A DNA stretch of 64,000 nucleotides from Flexithrix dorotheae DSM 6795 (lineage in GTDB: Bacteria; Bacteroidota; Bacteroidia; Cytophagales; Flammeovirgaceae), in the NCBI RefSeq assembly GCF_000379765.1, contig NZ_KB903509.1, positions 273,136 to 337,135 on the forward strand, given 5' to 3'. The notes under the pieces were generated by a model. That model did not search any database, was not told where the DNA came from, and saw nothing but the letters and a program-made list of their open reading frames with translations. Position numbers and translations under genes: made by a program. How positions within the stretch are numbered: position 1 is the stretch's first letter; each line of letters opens with the position of its first letter. Of this stretch, positions 26,474 through 35,299 are shown piece after piece.

Positions 26474-26819
26474 GGTAACCAGGAAGGGTCCCAGTAATAA
26501 ATATGTCTGCTGCTATGTAGTGGAAATTGTGCTTTATTAAAAACTCCTTCCCCTTGCTTTAATTTATGGTCAGGATTTGCGTAAATTTGGGTCCGGAATT
26601 GATTAATGCAAATAATCTCCTTCATTATTGGTATATTTTTTATCTTTTACCAATAATATTTTTTGGAGAAGCAAAATGAACCATACTCAATGGAACAATT
26701 ACGTATAATCTCCCAAACAATATTCATTTGGGTACAATTTTTCGGATGTAGATAATAGGATTTTTTCTTTAATACTTTTATTCCAAATTGATTCTATCTT
26801 TTAATAGTAATACTTCTTT
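26474..26819. other. Intergenic region, 346 bp
   Basis: Between the phospholipase-like gene and upp. A TAAATTTG box at 26582-26589 resembles a -7 element but has no well-spaced -33 partner. No gene or hairpin was seen. Confidence 0.5.
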
Positions 26820-27461
26820 ATGTTTATACTTACCAAGGAAAATTCTATAGCAAATCATATCATTGCGGAGCTAAGAGATGTGAAAATTCAAAAGGATAGC
26901 TATAAATTCAGAAAAAACCTGGAAAGACTCGGTTGGTTTCTGGGATATGAAATCTCCAAAACCCTTCAATATCAGCCACATGAGGTACAAACGCCACTAG
27001 GAACTTCCCAAACTTCTTTAATAAAAGATGAAGTAGTATTGGCAACAATACTTAGAGCAGGCCTGCCGTTTTACCAAGGGTTTGTGAATATTTTTGAACA
27101 GGCAGAAAGTGCCTTCATTGGAGCATACAGACAGGAAAATAATTCAGATATTGAAATTAGTGTGAACCTGGAATACCTGGCGTCTCCTAATTTAGATGGG
27201 AAAGTATTAATTCTGATTGATCCGATGTTAGCCACAGGAAAATCCTTAGTTCTGGCGATCAATAATTTATTAAAAAACGGAAAGCCAAAGCAAATCCACG
27301 TGGTAACTGCTATTGCCAGTGAACCCGGAGTAAAATACCTGACAGAAAACATAGAATGTGAATTATGGATTGGTGCTTTGGACTCAATATTAAATGCGAA
27401 ATCTTATATTGTGCCGGGGCTTGGAGATGCAGGAGATTTGTCATTTGGGGAAAAACTTTAA
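26820..27461 (+). CDS. upp: Uracil phosphoribosyltransferase
   Basis: 213 residues. A type I phosphoribosyltransferase: LRAGLPFYQGF near residue 80, the PRPP-binding LILIDPMLATGKSLVLAI (about 137-154) and the C-terminal uracil-binding PGLGDAGDLSFGEKL. It converts uracil and PRPP into UMP for pyrimidine salvage in the cytosol. The cation exchanger gene follows after only 18 bases, so they are likely cotranscribed, although no functional link is known. Confidence 0.95.
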   Translation: MFILTKENSIANHIIAELRDVKIQKDSYKFRKNLERLGWFLGYEISKTLQYQPHEVQTPLGTSQTSLIKDEVVLATILRAGLPFYQGFVNIFEQAESAFIGAYRQENNSDIEISVNLEYLASPNLDGKVLILIDPMLATGKSLVLAINNLLKNGKPKQIHVVTAIASEPGVKYLTENIECELWIGALDSILNAKSYIVPGLGDAGDLSFGEKL

Positions 27462-27479
27462 TCATTTGAACTTAACTAC

Positions 27480-28454
27480 ATGTTATTATACAAAATAGCC
27501 TTTTTAATTATTGGTCTTCTAATTTTAATTGGAGGGGGAGAATTTTTAGTAAGAGGAGCTTCCAGAATCGCACTAAGGCTACATTTATCTCCATTAGTAG
27601 TGGGATTAACAATAGTGGCATTCGGTACCTCTGCACCAGAACTATTTATTAGTGTGCAATCTGCTCTTGATGGCAGCCCTGATATGGCTATGGGCAACGT
27701 AATCGGTTCAAATATCTGTAATTTAGCTTTGGTACTGGGTATTACCGCAGTTGTTTCTCCAATTGATGTACATTCTAATAGTATTAAAATCGACTGGCCA
27801 ATGGCCATGGGAAGTTCAGTACTCCTTTTTATACTGGTTAGGGAAAATTATCTGGTTAGGATTGAAGGACTCATTTTTGTAGCCATCCTTATTTTATACA
27901 TCATATTTCTGATCAGGGAATCCAGAAAGGAACATAGAAGGGAAAAACTTGAGGACCTGGATATTGAAGACCTTGACCCAAAAGAATTAGAGTCAACTGC
28001 TCCTAAAGCCTGGTTCACTGATATAGGTTTAATTATTTTAGGATGTGCAGGTTTATATTTCGGTTCGGAATGGTTTGTAAATGGTTCCAGAGATATTTTT
28101 AAAGACCTGGGTGTTTCGGATAGAATCATCGGTATAGTAGTTTTGGCCCTTGGCACCAGCCTGCCCGAATTGGTAACATCTATTGTGGCTGCCATCCGGA
28201 AAAACACCGATCTTGCTATTGGCAACCTGATGGGCTCCAATATTTTCAATGTCTTGTCTATTTTAGGCATTACCAGTATTATCAAGGATATACATGTGAG
28301 CACTTCGATTGTAGGAGATATGTATTGGATGATTGGGGTAACACTTTTGGTTTTTCCTTTAATGTTTTTTAACCGAAGGCTTGGGAAACTTCAGGGGGGA
28401 ATTTTACTCTCTGTTTATTTTTATTATACCTATTCTATTCTGGCAACGGTATAA
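27480..28454 (+). CDS. Calcium/sodium antiporter (CaCA family, YrbG-like)
   Basis: 324 residues, about ten membrane helices in two homologous halves. Each half carries the alpha-repeat that forms the ion path: FGTSAPELFISVQSAL with GNVIGSNICNLALVLG in the first, and LGTSLPELVTSIVAAI with GNLMGSNIFNVLSILG in the second. A charged cytosolic loop (about 140-180: RESRKEHRREKLEDL) separates the halves. It exchanges Ca2+ or another divalent cation for Na+ or protons across the inner membrane. It lies 18 bases after upp. Confidence 0.93.
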   Translation: MLLYKIAFLIIGLLILIGGGEFLVRGASRIALRLHLSPLVVGLTIVAFGTSAPELFISVQSALDGSPDMAMGNVIGSNICNLALVLGITAVVSPIDVHSNSIKIDWPMAMGSSVLLFILVRENYLVRIEGLIFVAILILYIIFLIRESRKEHRREKLEDLDIEDLDPKELESTAPKAWFTDIGLIILGCAGLYFGSEWFVNGSRDIFKDLGVSDRIIGIVVLALGTSLPELVTSIVAAIRKNTDLAIGNLMGSNIFNVLSILGITSIIKDIHVSTSIVGDMYWMIGVTLLVFPLMFFNRRLGKLQGGILLSVYFYYTYSILATV

Positions 28455-28536
28455 ATCTTTTTCAAAATTTACCAGGTATCTTTCTGGCATTGCCAACATA
28501 TTTCCCTTTAAATTGCTATCCTTATACATAAGCAAT

Positions 28537-28544
28537 TAACTTTG
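28537..28544 (+). promoter_or_regulatory. Candidate promoter -7 element for the small membrane protein
   Basis: TAACTTTG at 28537-28544 with TTG 21 bases upstream fits the Bacteroidota pattern and would start transcription about 23 bases before the gene at 28574. Confidence 0.45.
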
Positions 28545-28573
28545 TGCATGTTTAGATAATTAGTCTGGGATTT

Positions 28574-29026
28574 ATGTGGAGCCTTTTAATCAAATACCTG
28601 TCTGTTTTTTCAGGAAGCATGCTCAAATTTATTTTTGGGCCTGTGGCAGGGGTATCATTCGGGCTATCTTTTTTAGAAACCTTTATTCTCACCGTATTGG
28701 GAATGATGGCCACAGTAATCATCATTACCTTTGCCGGAGGTGATGTAAGAAGAAGAATTTTTTCCAGGTTCTTTAAAAACAGAAAAATTTTCACCCCCAG
28801 AAACAGAAAAGTAGTAAAAATTTGGCGGAAATACGGAATGTGGGGGGTAGCCATACTCACTCCCCTCCTTTTCAGTCCTCCTGGCGGTTCCATAATAGCC
28901 GTATCCTTTGGAGAAAAAAAAGGAAAAATTCTTACTTCAATGTTTGTGAGTGCGGTAATTTGGAGTTTATTTTTTTCGGGAATAATTACCTACTTTGGAG
29001 AAAAAGCCATACAGCTTTTTTCTTAA
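28574..29026 (+). CDS. Small conserved membrane protein (unknown)
   Basis: 150 residues with about four hydrophobic stretches: 5-32 (LSVFSGSMLKFIFGPVAG), 33-52, 92-112 (GVAILTPLLFSPPGGSIIAV) and 122-145. A basic loop (GGDVRRRIFSRFFKNRKIF) lies between. The re-entrant-looking GPVAG and LLFSPPGG segments recall DedA/VTT and small-multidrug-export type proteins, but the match is too weak to name. It has its own likely promoter and precedes the ArsA-type ATPase by 117 bases. Confidence 0.7.
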   Translation: MWSLLIKYLSVFSGSMLKFIFGPVAGVSFGLSFLETFILTVLGMMATVIIITFAGGDVRRRIFSRFFKNRKIFTPRNRKVVKIWRKYGMWGVAILTPLLFSPPGGSIIAVSFGEKKGKILTSMFVSAVIWSLFFSGIITYFGEKAIQLFS

Positions 29027-29142
29027 CCCTTCTCAAAAATATTTTGTAAATTTTGGGCAAATAACATTTTCTTTCATCATTTGTTGAAAGGTTATGACAA
29101 CCTAAAAAATCTCCAACTTTTAGATGCCAAAATAAATTCTGT

Positions 29143-30309
29143 ATGCGCATAATTCTTTTTACAGGAAAAGGAGGGGTGGGAAAAACAACCATAGCAGCTG
29201 CAACTGCCCTAAAAGCAGCTCACCAGGGTTACAAAACCTTAGTACTTTCAACCGATCCCGCCCATAGCCTTTCTGATGCACTCAACCAACCATTAGGTGC
29301 TGAACCTACCCAGATAACCGAAAATCTGGATGGACAGGAACTGGATGTTTATTATTCCATGAAAAAATACTGGGGAAACATGCGCAATTTAATGTTGCAG
29401 GTTTTCCGATGGCAGGGAGTTGAAAATATTCTGGCAGAAGAGCTTTCCGCATTGCCCGGTATGGAAGAAGCATCTGCTTTTCTCTGGCTGGAAAAATACT
29501 ATACCGAAAATGAATATGATCTTATCATTATAGATAGTGCTCCAACAGGAGAAACTTTAACTTTGTTGACACTTCCACAGGTAACCAAATGGTGGGTTAC
29601 CAAGGCTTTTCCTTTCCAGCGGATGGCTGTAAAAACACTGGGTTCGGTCATTAGAAATGTGACAGGAGCTCCAGTAGATTACGGCTTTGAAGAATTGGAA
29701 AATATGTTCGATAAACTGGAAAAAATCCAACAGATATTCTCAAATCCTGAGATTTGTTCAATAAGGCTGGTGGCAAATCCCGAGAGAATGGTAATACAGG
29801 AAGCGAAAAGAGCATATACCTACTTGCAGCTTTATGGCTATAATGTAGATGCGATAATTGTAAATAGAATTTTGCCTGAATCCGAAACAGATTCTACCTT
29901 TTCCAAATACATTACTTCTCAAAAAAAATATATAAATGATATTGAAGATAGTTTTCAACCACTTCCTATTCTGAAAGTCGGACATTTGGGAGAGGAGGTT
30001 TTTGGTCTTGAACTGCTCAGTAAAATCGGAGACCGGATATATGAAGAAACGGATCCAACCGAAATCATGTTTAATGAATCTCCTTTTTCTATTGAAGAGA
30101 CAAAGGATGCCTACTGTATAAAAATAAAACTACCACTGGTGGAAGAAGAAGAGTTTTCTGTTAAAAAACTTGGAGACGAACTTGTTATCCAATTAAGAAA
30201 CCAGCGAAAAAATCTTTTCCTTCCAAAATTTGCCAATTTCTACGAAATGGAAAGTTATTCCTATGAAAATCCATGGCTGAATGTGCTTTTTAAGAAAAAC
30301 AAAAAATAG
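29143..30309 (+). CDS. ArsA/Get3-type ATPase with C-terminal HSP20-like domain
   Basis: 388 residues. The N-terminal 300 are an ArsA/TRC40-type P-loop ATPase: deviant Walker A GKGGVGKTT (about 6-14), STDPAHSLSDA (switch I type), IIDSAPTGETL (Walker B region) and VNRILPES. The last 80 residues (from about EIMFNESPF) form a small beta domain like the HSP20-like domain appended to bacterial ArsA ATPases. The ars gene cluster is absent, so arsenite export is unlikely. Members without arsenite-binding cysteines are thought to handle hydrophobic or membrane proteins. It stands between two membrane or envelope genes, without a clear operon. Confidence 0.9.
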   Translation: MRIILFTGKGGVGKTTIAAATALKAAHQGYKTLVLSTDPAHSLSDALNQPLGAEPTQITENLDGQELDVYYSMKKYWGNMRNLMLQVFRWQGVENILAEELSALPGMEEASAFLWLEKYYTENEYDLIIIDSAPTGETLTLLTLPQVTKWWVTKAFPFQRMAVKTLGSVIRNVTGAPVDYGFEELENMFDKLEKIQQIFSNPEICSIRLVANPERMVIQEAKRAYTYLQLYGYNVDAIIVNRILPESETDSTFSKYITSQKKYINDIEDSFQPLPILKVGHLGEEVFGLELLSKIGDRIYEETDPTEIMFNESPFSIEETKDAYCIKIKLPLVEEEEFSVKKLGDELVIQLRNQRKNLFLPKFANFYEMESYSYENPWLNVLFKKNKK

Positions 30310-30411
30310 CATTCAATTAAAAGGTTAAGTAAACGTATTGAAAGAAGTGGTCATTTACTGGAAAAGCAGGATTAAACCACTTCACAGAAAGGATTAAGCA
30401 TTCACTTTAAT

Positions 30412-31428
30412 ATGAGGAAAAGTATTCTTGCCATTGTTGTTTTCTTATGGGCAATTTCTGGGTTTGCCCAAAAAGTTGACTACAACAAACATTATTATTC
30501 TGTAATAAACCAGGCCGAACTCCTGCTTATTTCCGAACAACATGACAAAGCTTTAGCTCAGTATTATGCTGCATTTAAAAATGTTCCAACTCCATTGGCC
30601 AGAGATATTTTTAATGCAGCCGTATGTGCCACATTGACCGGAGATTATGAGTCAGCTTTCAAACTTTTAGACCAACTCATTGTAAAAGGCACTGATATCA
30701 CATTTATAAAATCCATGGAAGTTTTTAGTGCTCTTGTAAATGATTCAAGATGGGAAATTTTTGTCAATAACTATCCAAGGAACAGGAAAATATACCTTCA
30801 AACCATTAATGTTCCCTTAAGAAAAGAGTTGGAATGGATGGCTGCACTCGATCAGCATTTTAGGTTGAAAGATAATGGAATGGCTGTTTACCAGGACACA
30901 ATTGCCCAAATCGATAAAAACAATATAGATAGATTTAATGGCATTATTGAGAAGTTTGGTTTTCCCGGAGAAGATTTAATAGGTGTAGAAAACCCGGCCT
31001 CAGCCCCTCCCTACCACACTATTCTGAATCACCTTTGCCATAAAGCATCTATGGGAATGGGTAAGGGAATTGCTGAAATCAATTTTCCTTTGCAGGAATT
31101 TGTAAAATTTGGGAAGCTTTCTCCTTACCGTTTTGCCAACTTTATTGATCAGCAAGGAAAACCCGTTTATGGAAATACCGTTTTTTACAGGTTAGACAAT
31201 TCCCCGGAACTAAGAGTTTTAGTGCTTGGAGAAAAAGGATTAAAAAAAATTAATAAAAACAGGGCTTCTGTTGGTTTGGAATCTTTGGAAGACTATCAAA
31301 AGAAGGTGTTGTTTGCATTAAAGGATTCCAGATTTATTTTCAATTTTAACGGAAGTATTGTATCTCTTAATGGCATGTCTGCGAAAGAAAAAGAAGCCTT
31401 CATCCAACAATCTAAAGTGGTGGAATAA
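30412..31428 (+). CDS. Secreted TPR-like protein (unknown)
   Basis: 338 residues with a signal peptide (MRKSILAIVVFLWAISGFAQ). Residues 20-110 form TPR-like helix pairs (AELLLISEQHDKALAQYYAAF, NAAVCATLTGDYESAFKLLD). The remaining 200 residues have no family that I recognise; they include a Cys-His stretch NHLCHKASMGMG that could bind metal. It converges on the DUF4136 gene with only two bases between the stops. Confidence 0.7.
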   Translation: MRKSILAIVVFLWAISGFAQKVDYNKHYYSVINQAELLLISEQHDKALAQYYAAFKNVPTPLARDIFNAAVCATLTGDYESAFKLLDQLIVKGTDITFIKSMEVFSALVNDSRWEIFVNNYPRNRKIYLQTINVPLRKELEWMAALDQHFRLKDNGMAVYQDTIAQIDKNNIDRFNGIIEKFGFPGEDLIGVENPASAPPYHTILNHLCHKASMGMGKGIAEINFPLQEFVKFGKLSPYRFANFIDQQGKPVYGNTVFYRLDNSPELRVLVLGEKGLKKINKNRASVGLESLEDYQKKVLFALKDSRFIFNFNGSIVSLNGMSAKEKEAFIQQSKVVE

Positions 31429-31430
31429 AC

Positions 31431-32021
31431 CTATTTTTTGCGCTTAAGTCCTTCCCCGGCCTTAAACCTGTATTTATAAAATATTTGTTTAACAGCCGAT
31501 TCAATAAGTTTTTCAACATCTGTTCGTCCTTCCTTAAAAGTTCCAATGGCCGTACCACGCCAGACAAGCAAAGATTTTTGAGTATCTACTATATGTACAT
31601 CCAAAGTGCCTTCCTGGTAATAAGAGGTATTCGGGATAGAAGTACCAAAACCATAGCTCATTCCTCCATAACCACCATAGCTTCCTCCCCCCACACCCAC
31701 ATAGGTACTACTGGTCTTTTCTTTAGTCTGTGAACTTACAAAATAGGTAATTGCCAGGTCGGGAGTATTACTTTCTACATAGGCTCTGGATTTCATCTCA
31801 CTGGCAATTGAACTTTCCAAAAGAGCTAGCCTTTGTGGCATCACTACTCCCATATTTTCCATTTCCTCAGAAGTGGGCGAATACACTTTAAATGTTTCAT
31901 AATGTTCAAATGCAGCATCCCTGTCATAATCATAAGAAGTATTGATGGAGCTTGTGCAGCCAGAATATACAGCTGCAATAAGGAGTAAAATAACAAATGA
32001 AAAGTCTTTCCCTAAATTCAT
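31431..32021 (-). CDS. DUF4136 domain lipoprotein (second copy)
   Basis: The ATG at 32021 gives 196 residues with a lipobox (LLLIAAVYSGCTS); the longer frame to 32072 adds 17 residues that would break the signal. The DUF4136 features match the protein at 1724: TSYDYDRDAAFEHYETFKVY, a RLALLESSIASEMKSRAYVE helix, a Gly/Tyr-rich loop (YVGVGGGSYGGYGGMSYGFG) and VHIVDTQKSLLVWRGTA. Its role is unknown. The two copies differ clearly in sequence, so this is an old duplication. The adjoining genes converge (left) and diverge (right), so it is monocistronic. Confidence 0.85.
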   Translation of the reverse strand: MNLGKDFSFVILLLIAAVYSGCTSSINTSYDYDRDAAFEHYETFKVYSPTSEEMENMGVVMPQRLALLESSIASEMKSRAYVESNTPDLAITYFVSSQTKEKTSSTYVGVGGGSYGGYGGMSYGFGTSIPNTSYYQEGTLDVHIVDTQKSLLVWRGTAIGTFKEGRTDVEKLIESAVKQIFYKYRFKAGEGLKRKK

Positions 32022-32173
32022 ATGGTGAAACCTTAATTTAAAAGTAATATGTGATTGAAGGTATTTGGCCAAAATTAACTTTTCGCACTAAAAATATAAT
32101 ACGATTCCTTTTATAAAGTAGAATTTAATTTTATGTTTAAACCAAATTTCAACTATCCTAAATTTTTTATTTA

Positions 32174-32872
32174 ATGAAACTATATTTTTTACCCCTATTA
32201 TTTCTGGTAGCCTCATTGAGTAATACTTATGCTCAGGATGCCGAATTGTATTCCACATCAGGCCTGGAAATAATTTTCTCTGGTGCTGCGGTGCATGAAA
32301 AATCTGGTCAGCAAGGAAGCAATATCCTTAGATTTGCTCCGGTTTTCAACTTTCAAAGTATGTTAAATTATGATGCCAATCCAAACCTTGGAATTTTTTC
32401 AGGGATTGCCATAAGAAACGTTGGATTCATCTATGATCCGCCAAATTCAGGAGAGCGAAAAAAATACAGAACCTATAACCTCGGTGTTCCTTTTGGGGTG
32501 AAAATCGGACAACTTAGACAAGGCTTTTTTTATGGAGGATATGAACTGGAATTGCCTTTTCACTATAAGGAGAAAACTATTGTTAATGAGCAGAAAAGTA
32601 AGTTTTCTGTATGGTTTAGCAACAGAACTCCTACGCTGACGCATTCATTCTTTGCCGGTATTCAGCTTCCAAAAGGATTTAACCTGAAATTTAAATATTA
32701 CCTGACTAACTTTTTCAACCATGGTTATACTGAAACAGATAGTGATGGTAACACCTCTCAACCATATGCAGGGTTTGACGCCAATGTATTTTACATTTCT
32801 TTAAATGCTAATTTATTCAAAAATGTAAAATTCTATTATAGCAAGGAGGTTCAGGATTATTACAATGAATAA
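32174..32872 (+). CDS. Outer-membrane beta-barrel protein (unknown)
   Basis: 232 residues with a signal peptide ending in NTYAQ (about residue 20). The mature protein alternates amphipathic strands (LGIFSGIAIRNVGFIYD, LGVPFGVKIG, GFFYGGYELELPFHY, FNLKFKYYLTNFFN, VFYISLNANLFK) and ends in a strand close to the C-terminus, as outer-membrane barrels do. No family-specific motif was recognised. A strong bidirectional terminator with 18-base arms follows, shared with the convergent superoxide dismutase gene. Confidence 0.75.
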   Translation: MKLYFLPLLFLVASLSNTYAQDAELYSTSGLEIIFSGAAVHEKSGQQGSNILRFAPVFNFQSMLNYDANPNLGIFSGIAIRNVGFIYDPPNSGERKKYRTYNLGVPFGVKIGQLRQGFFYGGYELELPFHYKEKTIVNEQKSKFSVWFSNRTPTLTHSFFAGIQLPKGFNLKFKYYLTNFFNHGYTETDSDGNTSQPYAGFDANVFYISLNANLFKNVKFYYSKEVQDYYNE

Positions 32873-32891
32873 GCTCTGAATCTTACTCATT

Positions 32892-32930
32892 AAAAAAGCC
32901 ATTTCAGAAATTCTGAAATGGCTTTTTTAA
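32892..32930. terminator. Bidirectional terminator between the barrel gene and sod
   Basis: Eighteen-base perfect arms (32892-32909 and 32911-32928; core gccatttcagaa/ttctgaaatggc) with T-runs on both strands, between two converging genes. Confidence 0.95.
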
Positions 32931-32946
32931 TCTTTTTATAGCTTAA

Positions 32947-33549
32947 TTATTTTGCAGCAGCAAATCTTTTAGAAACTTCATCCCAGTTTACTACATTCCA
33001 GAAAGCACCAATATAATCTGGTCTTCTGTTTTGGTAGTTTAGATAATAAGCATGTTCCCATACGTCAAGTCCTAAAACAGGAGTTCCTTTTACTTCAGCA
33101 ACATCCATTAAAGGGTTGTCCTGATTTGGAGAAGAAGTAATGGCTAATTTTCCGTCAGCTACGATTAACCAGGCCCATCCGGAACCAAATCTTGTTGCAG
33201 CGGCTTTGGCAAATGCTTCTTTAAAGCTGTCAAACGAACCAAAAGCAGCATCTATAGCAGCAGCCAGATCTCCTGAAGGAGCCCCTCCGCCATTTGGAGA
33301 AAGTACAGTCCAGAATAAGGAGTGATTATAATGACCACCTCCATTATTTCTTACTGCAGTATTACTTCCTGCAACTTTTAGAAGCTCTTCCAATGATTTT
33401 CCTTCCAGATCAGTCCCACTAATGGCATTGTTCAGGTTAGTTACGTATCCGTTATGATGTTTGCCATGATGGATTTCCATTGTCTTTGCATCTATATGTG
33501 GTGCTAAAGCATCATGAGCATAAGGTAAACTTGGTAATTCGAAAGCCAT
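32947..33549 (-). CDS. Superoxide dismutase, Fe/Mn family, predicted Mn type
   Basis: 200 residues, full length. Metal ligands His27, His76, Asp162 and His166 are in place ([24 protein letters not shown]). Gly71-Gly72 with Gln143 (NQDNPLM) is the arrangement of Mn enzymes; Fe enzymes usually have Ala and the Gln in the first motif instead. It converts superoxide into oxygen and peroxide; no signal peptide, so cytosolic. Codon use is strongly biased towards a few codons, which suggests high expression. Mn or cambialistic use needs biochemical proof. Confidence 0.96.
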   Translation of the reverse strand: MAFELPSLPYAHDALAPHIDAKTMEIHHGKHHNGYVTNLNNAISGTDLEGKSLEELLKVAGSNTAVRNNGGGHYNHSLFWTVLSPNGGGAPSGDLAAAIDAAFGSFDSFKEAFAKAAATRFGSGWAWLIVADGKLAITSSPNQDNPLMDVAEVKGTPVLGLDVWEHAYYLNYQNRRPDYIGAFWNVVNWDEVSKRFAAAK

Positions 33550-34151
33550 TTTATATTAAAATTTCAGTGTTAAAAAATTAAAAAATGAAATATTTATTAT
33601 TTCAAATAATAAGAACCTACTCTTGCAAGGTCTTACTGTTCAAAGATATTATTTACTTTTATTTAAAAAAACTCAACTTTCGATTTATAGTTCTCCTTTT
33701 CCCCACTTTTTTTTCACATTTTCATCAAATAATTACATTATTCTTACCATCAAAATGCCTTTCAGGTAATTTTTTCTAAAATTTTCTTCGAATTTTTCAT
33801 TAATCCAAAATCCCTTATTAAAGATAATGAAAGCAGATTCTTTTTTTTAAATTGGCTTTGGGCTTCTTCAATCCAGCAATTTTCATTGTAAAAAAAACAG
33901 CAAAAAAGCATTTTCCAAAAGAATTATTGTTTTTCAGCATAATTTAAACTAGCCTCTTCTTTTTCTTTTTTTATTGCAATGTAAGAAAATCACCGTTCTT
34001 AAATTTTTTTTTAAAAAAAACCTTATAATCAAACAATACGATTTATATTGGTCCCGTTTACTAAGTGTATTTCGATACAAACAAAAGATTTCATTTAAAA
34101 GAGATTAATTATTAAATAAAAAAATTGAAACATATAAATATTATAAACCTT
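33550..34151. other. Intergenic region, 602 bp, extremely AT-rich
   Basis: Divergent between sod and the anti-sigma-like gene. It holds many long A and T runs. A 64-codon open frame (33585-33779) is low-complexity hydrophobic and unsupported. No terminator or convincing promoter was found; the leader of sod must lie at the left end. Confidence 0.5.
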
Positions 34152-34394
34152 ATGAAAGCATTAAAAATAACTCAGGAAGATATAATCAAATACATCTACG
34201 GTGAAGTATCAGGTAAGGAGAAAAAAATGATAGAAGATGCGATATTTAGCAACCCGAAACTTGAAGAATCTTTTTATAATTACCTTGATATGAAAAATCA
34301 GGTAGACCAGGTTGGAGAAAAAACAAAACCAAGTGATAAGGCCATCAAAAATATTATGGATTTTGCCAAATCATTTGGAAAAGAAAAAGTTTAA
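34152..34394 (+). CDS. Small anti-sigma-like protein (function unknown)
   Basis: 80 residues from the ATG at 34152; the frame also continues up to a TTG at 34125 but the ATG gives the better start. The N-terminal 50 residues (ITQEDIIKYIYGEVSGKEKK, then IEDAIFSNPKLEESFYNYLD) resemble the sigma-binding helical domain of small Bacteroidota anti-sigma factors that usually follow ECF sigma genes, here without the zinc-finger His/Cys. It is monocistronic. The nearest ECF sigma gene is at 24673. Its partner is not known. Confidence 0.65.
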   Translation: MKALKITQEDIIKYIYGEVSGKEKKMIEDAIFSNPKLEESFYNYLDMKNQVDQVGEKTKPSDKAIKNIMDFAKSFGKEKV

Positions 34395-34446
34395 AATACC
34401 TAAGCTTTATTAGATTTTGCTTTATATTATCATAACTAAAAATAAG

Positions 34447-34478
34447 AAAGCCAGACTTAATCGTCTGGCTTTTTTTAT
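34447..34478 (+). terminator. Terminator of the anti-sigma-like gene
   Basis: Arms aaagccagac (34447-34456) and gtctggcttt (34463-34472) with T-run. Its A-rich left side may also serve mlaF, which ends at 34499 on the other strand. Confidence 0.85.
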
Positions 34479-34498
34479 ATTTAAAATCTAACCGGTAA

Positions 34499-35254
34499 CT
34501 ATTGATTTATCTGCCTAAATCCTCTCATCAACTTATTTGAAAAAATAAATTGTTGCAAAATTGGAGATTCTGCATCAAAAACAGATTCATTACTCCCTTC
34601 CCAAACTTTCGTTCCCTGATGTAAAAACAGGATGTATTCCCCAATTTCCATCATAGAGTTCATATCGTGGGATACAATTACAGTGGTCAGGTTATATTCC
34701 TTTGTGATTTCGTGAATAAGATTATCAATTACAATAGCCGTGTTGGGATCCAGTCCGGAATTAGGTTCGTCACAAAAAAGGTATTGAGAATTTTGCACAA
34801 TTGCCCTGGCAATCCCTACCCTTTTCTTCATTCCTCCACTAATTTCAGAAGGCATTTTTTTACTTGCATTTTCTAGTCCTACCCTCTTCAGACAAAATTC
34901 TACACGATCTTTTTTTTCACCCAAAGGCATTTTGGTAAGCATATTCAAAGGGAACATCACATTTTGCTCCACGCTCATAGAATCGAACAAGGCACTTCCC
35001 TGGAAAAGCATCCCGATTTCCCTTCTTATTTCCTTCTGTTGGTTTCTGGTAGCATTATAAAAATCTCTGTCATGATAAAAAACATGCCCAACATCGGGTG
35101 GAATTAATCCCACGATGGATTTTAGCAAAACACTTTTTCCTGTTCCACTTGCACCAATAATCATGTTGGTTTTCCCCTGCTCAAATTTGGCACTGATGCC
35201 TTTCAGTATTTGTTTTCCATCAAAAGACTTTTCAATATTTTTTATCTCTATCAT
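34499..35254 (-). CDS. mlaF: ABC transporter ATP-binding protein, MlaF-like
   Basis: 251 residues. Complete ABC ATPase: Walker A GASGTGKSVLLKSI, Q-loop MLFQGSALFDSMSVEQNV (an MlaF-type motif), signature SGGMKKRVGIARAI, Walker B YLFCDEPNSGLDP and H-loop VIVSHD. Together with MlaE it forms the inner-membrane core that moves phospholipids between the inner and outer membranes. The gene lies 45 bases behind mlaE on the same strand. An mlaD-type MCE protein is not in the window and must be elsewhere. Confidence 0.92.
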   Translation of the reverse strand: MIEIKNIEKSFDGKQILKGISAKFEQGKTNMIIGASGTGKSVLLKSIVGLIPPDVGHVFYHDRDFYNATRNQQKEIRREIGMLFQGSALFDSMSVEQNVMFPLNMLTKMPLGEKKDRVEFCLKRVGLENASKKMPSEISGGMKKRVGIARAIVQNSQYLFCDEPNSGLDPNTAIVIDNLIHEITKEYNLTTVIVSHDMNSMMEIGEYILFLHQGTKVWEGSNESVFDAESPILQQFIFSNKLMRGFRQINQ

Positions 35255-35299
35255 TTCAAATGTGGTGAAACCAAAAGCTTTAATTAGCTTTTCCGAAAA

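Noticed and set aside
27848..28303. 151-codon open frame opposite the Ca/Na antiporter
   Set aside because: A shadow of the real gene; Ser/Arg-rich with no recognisable fold.
33585..33779. 64-codon open frame in the AT-rich gap between sod and the anti-sigma-like gene
   Set aside because: Low-complexity Phe/Leu/Ile/Lys composition expected by chance in very AT-rich DNA, with no start context or terminator.
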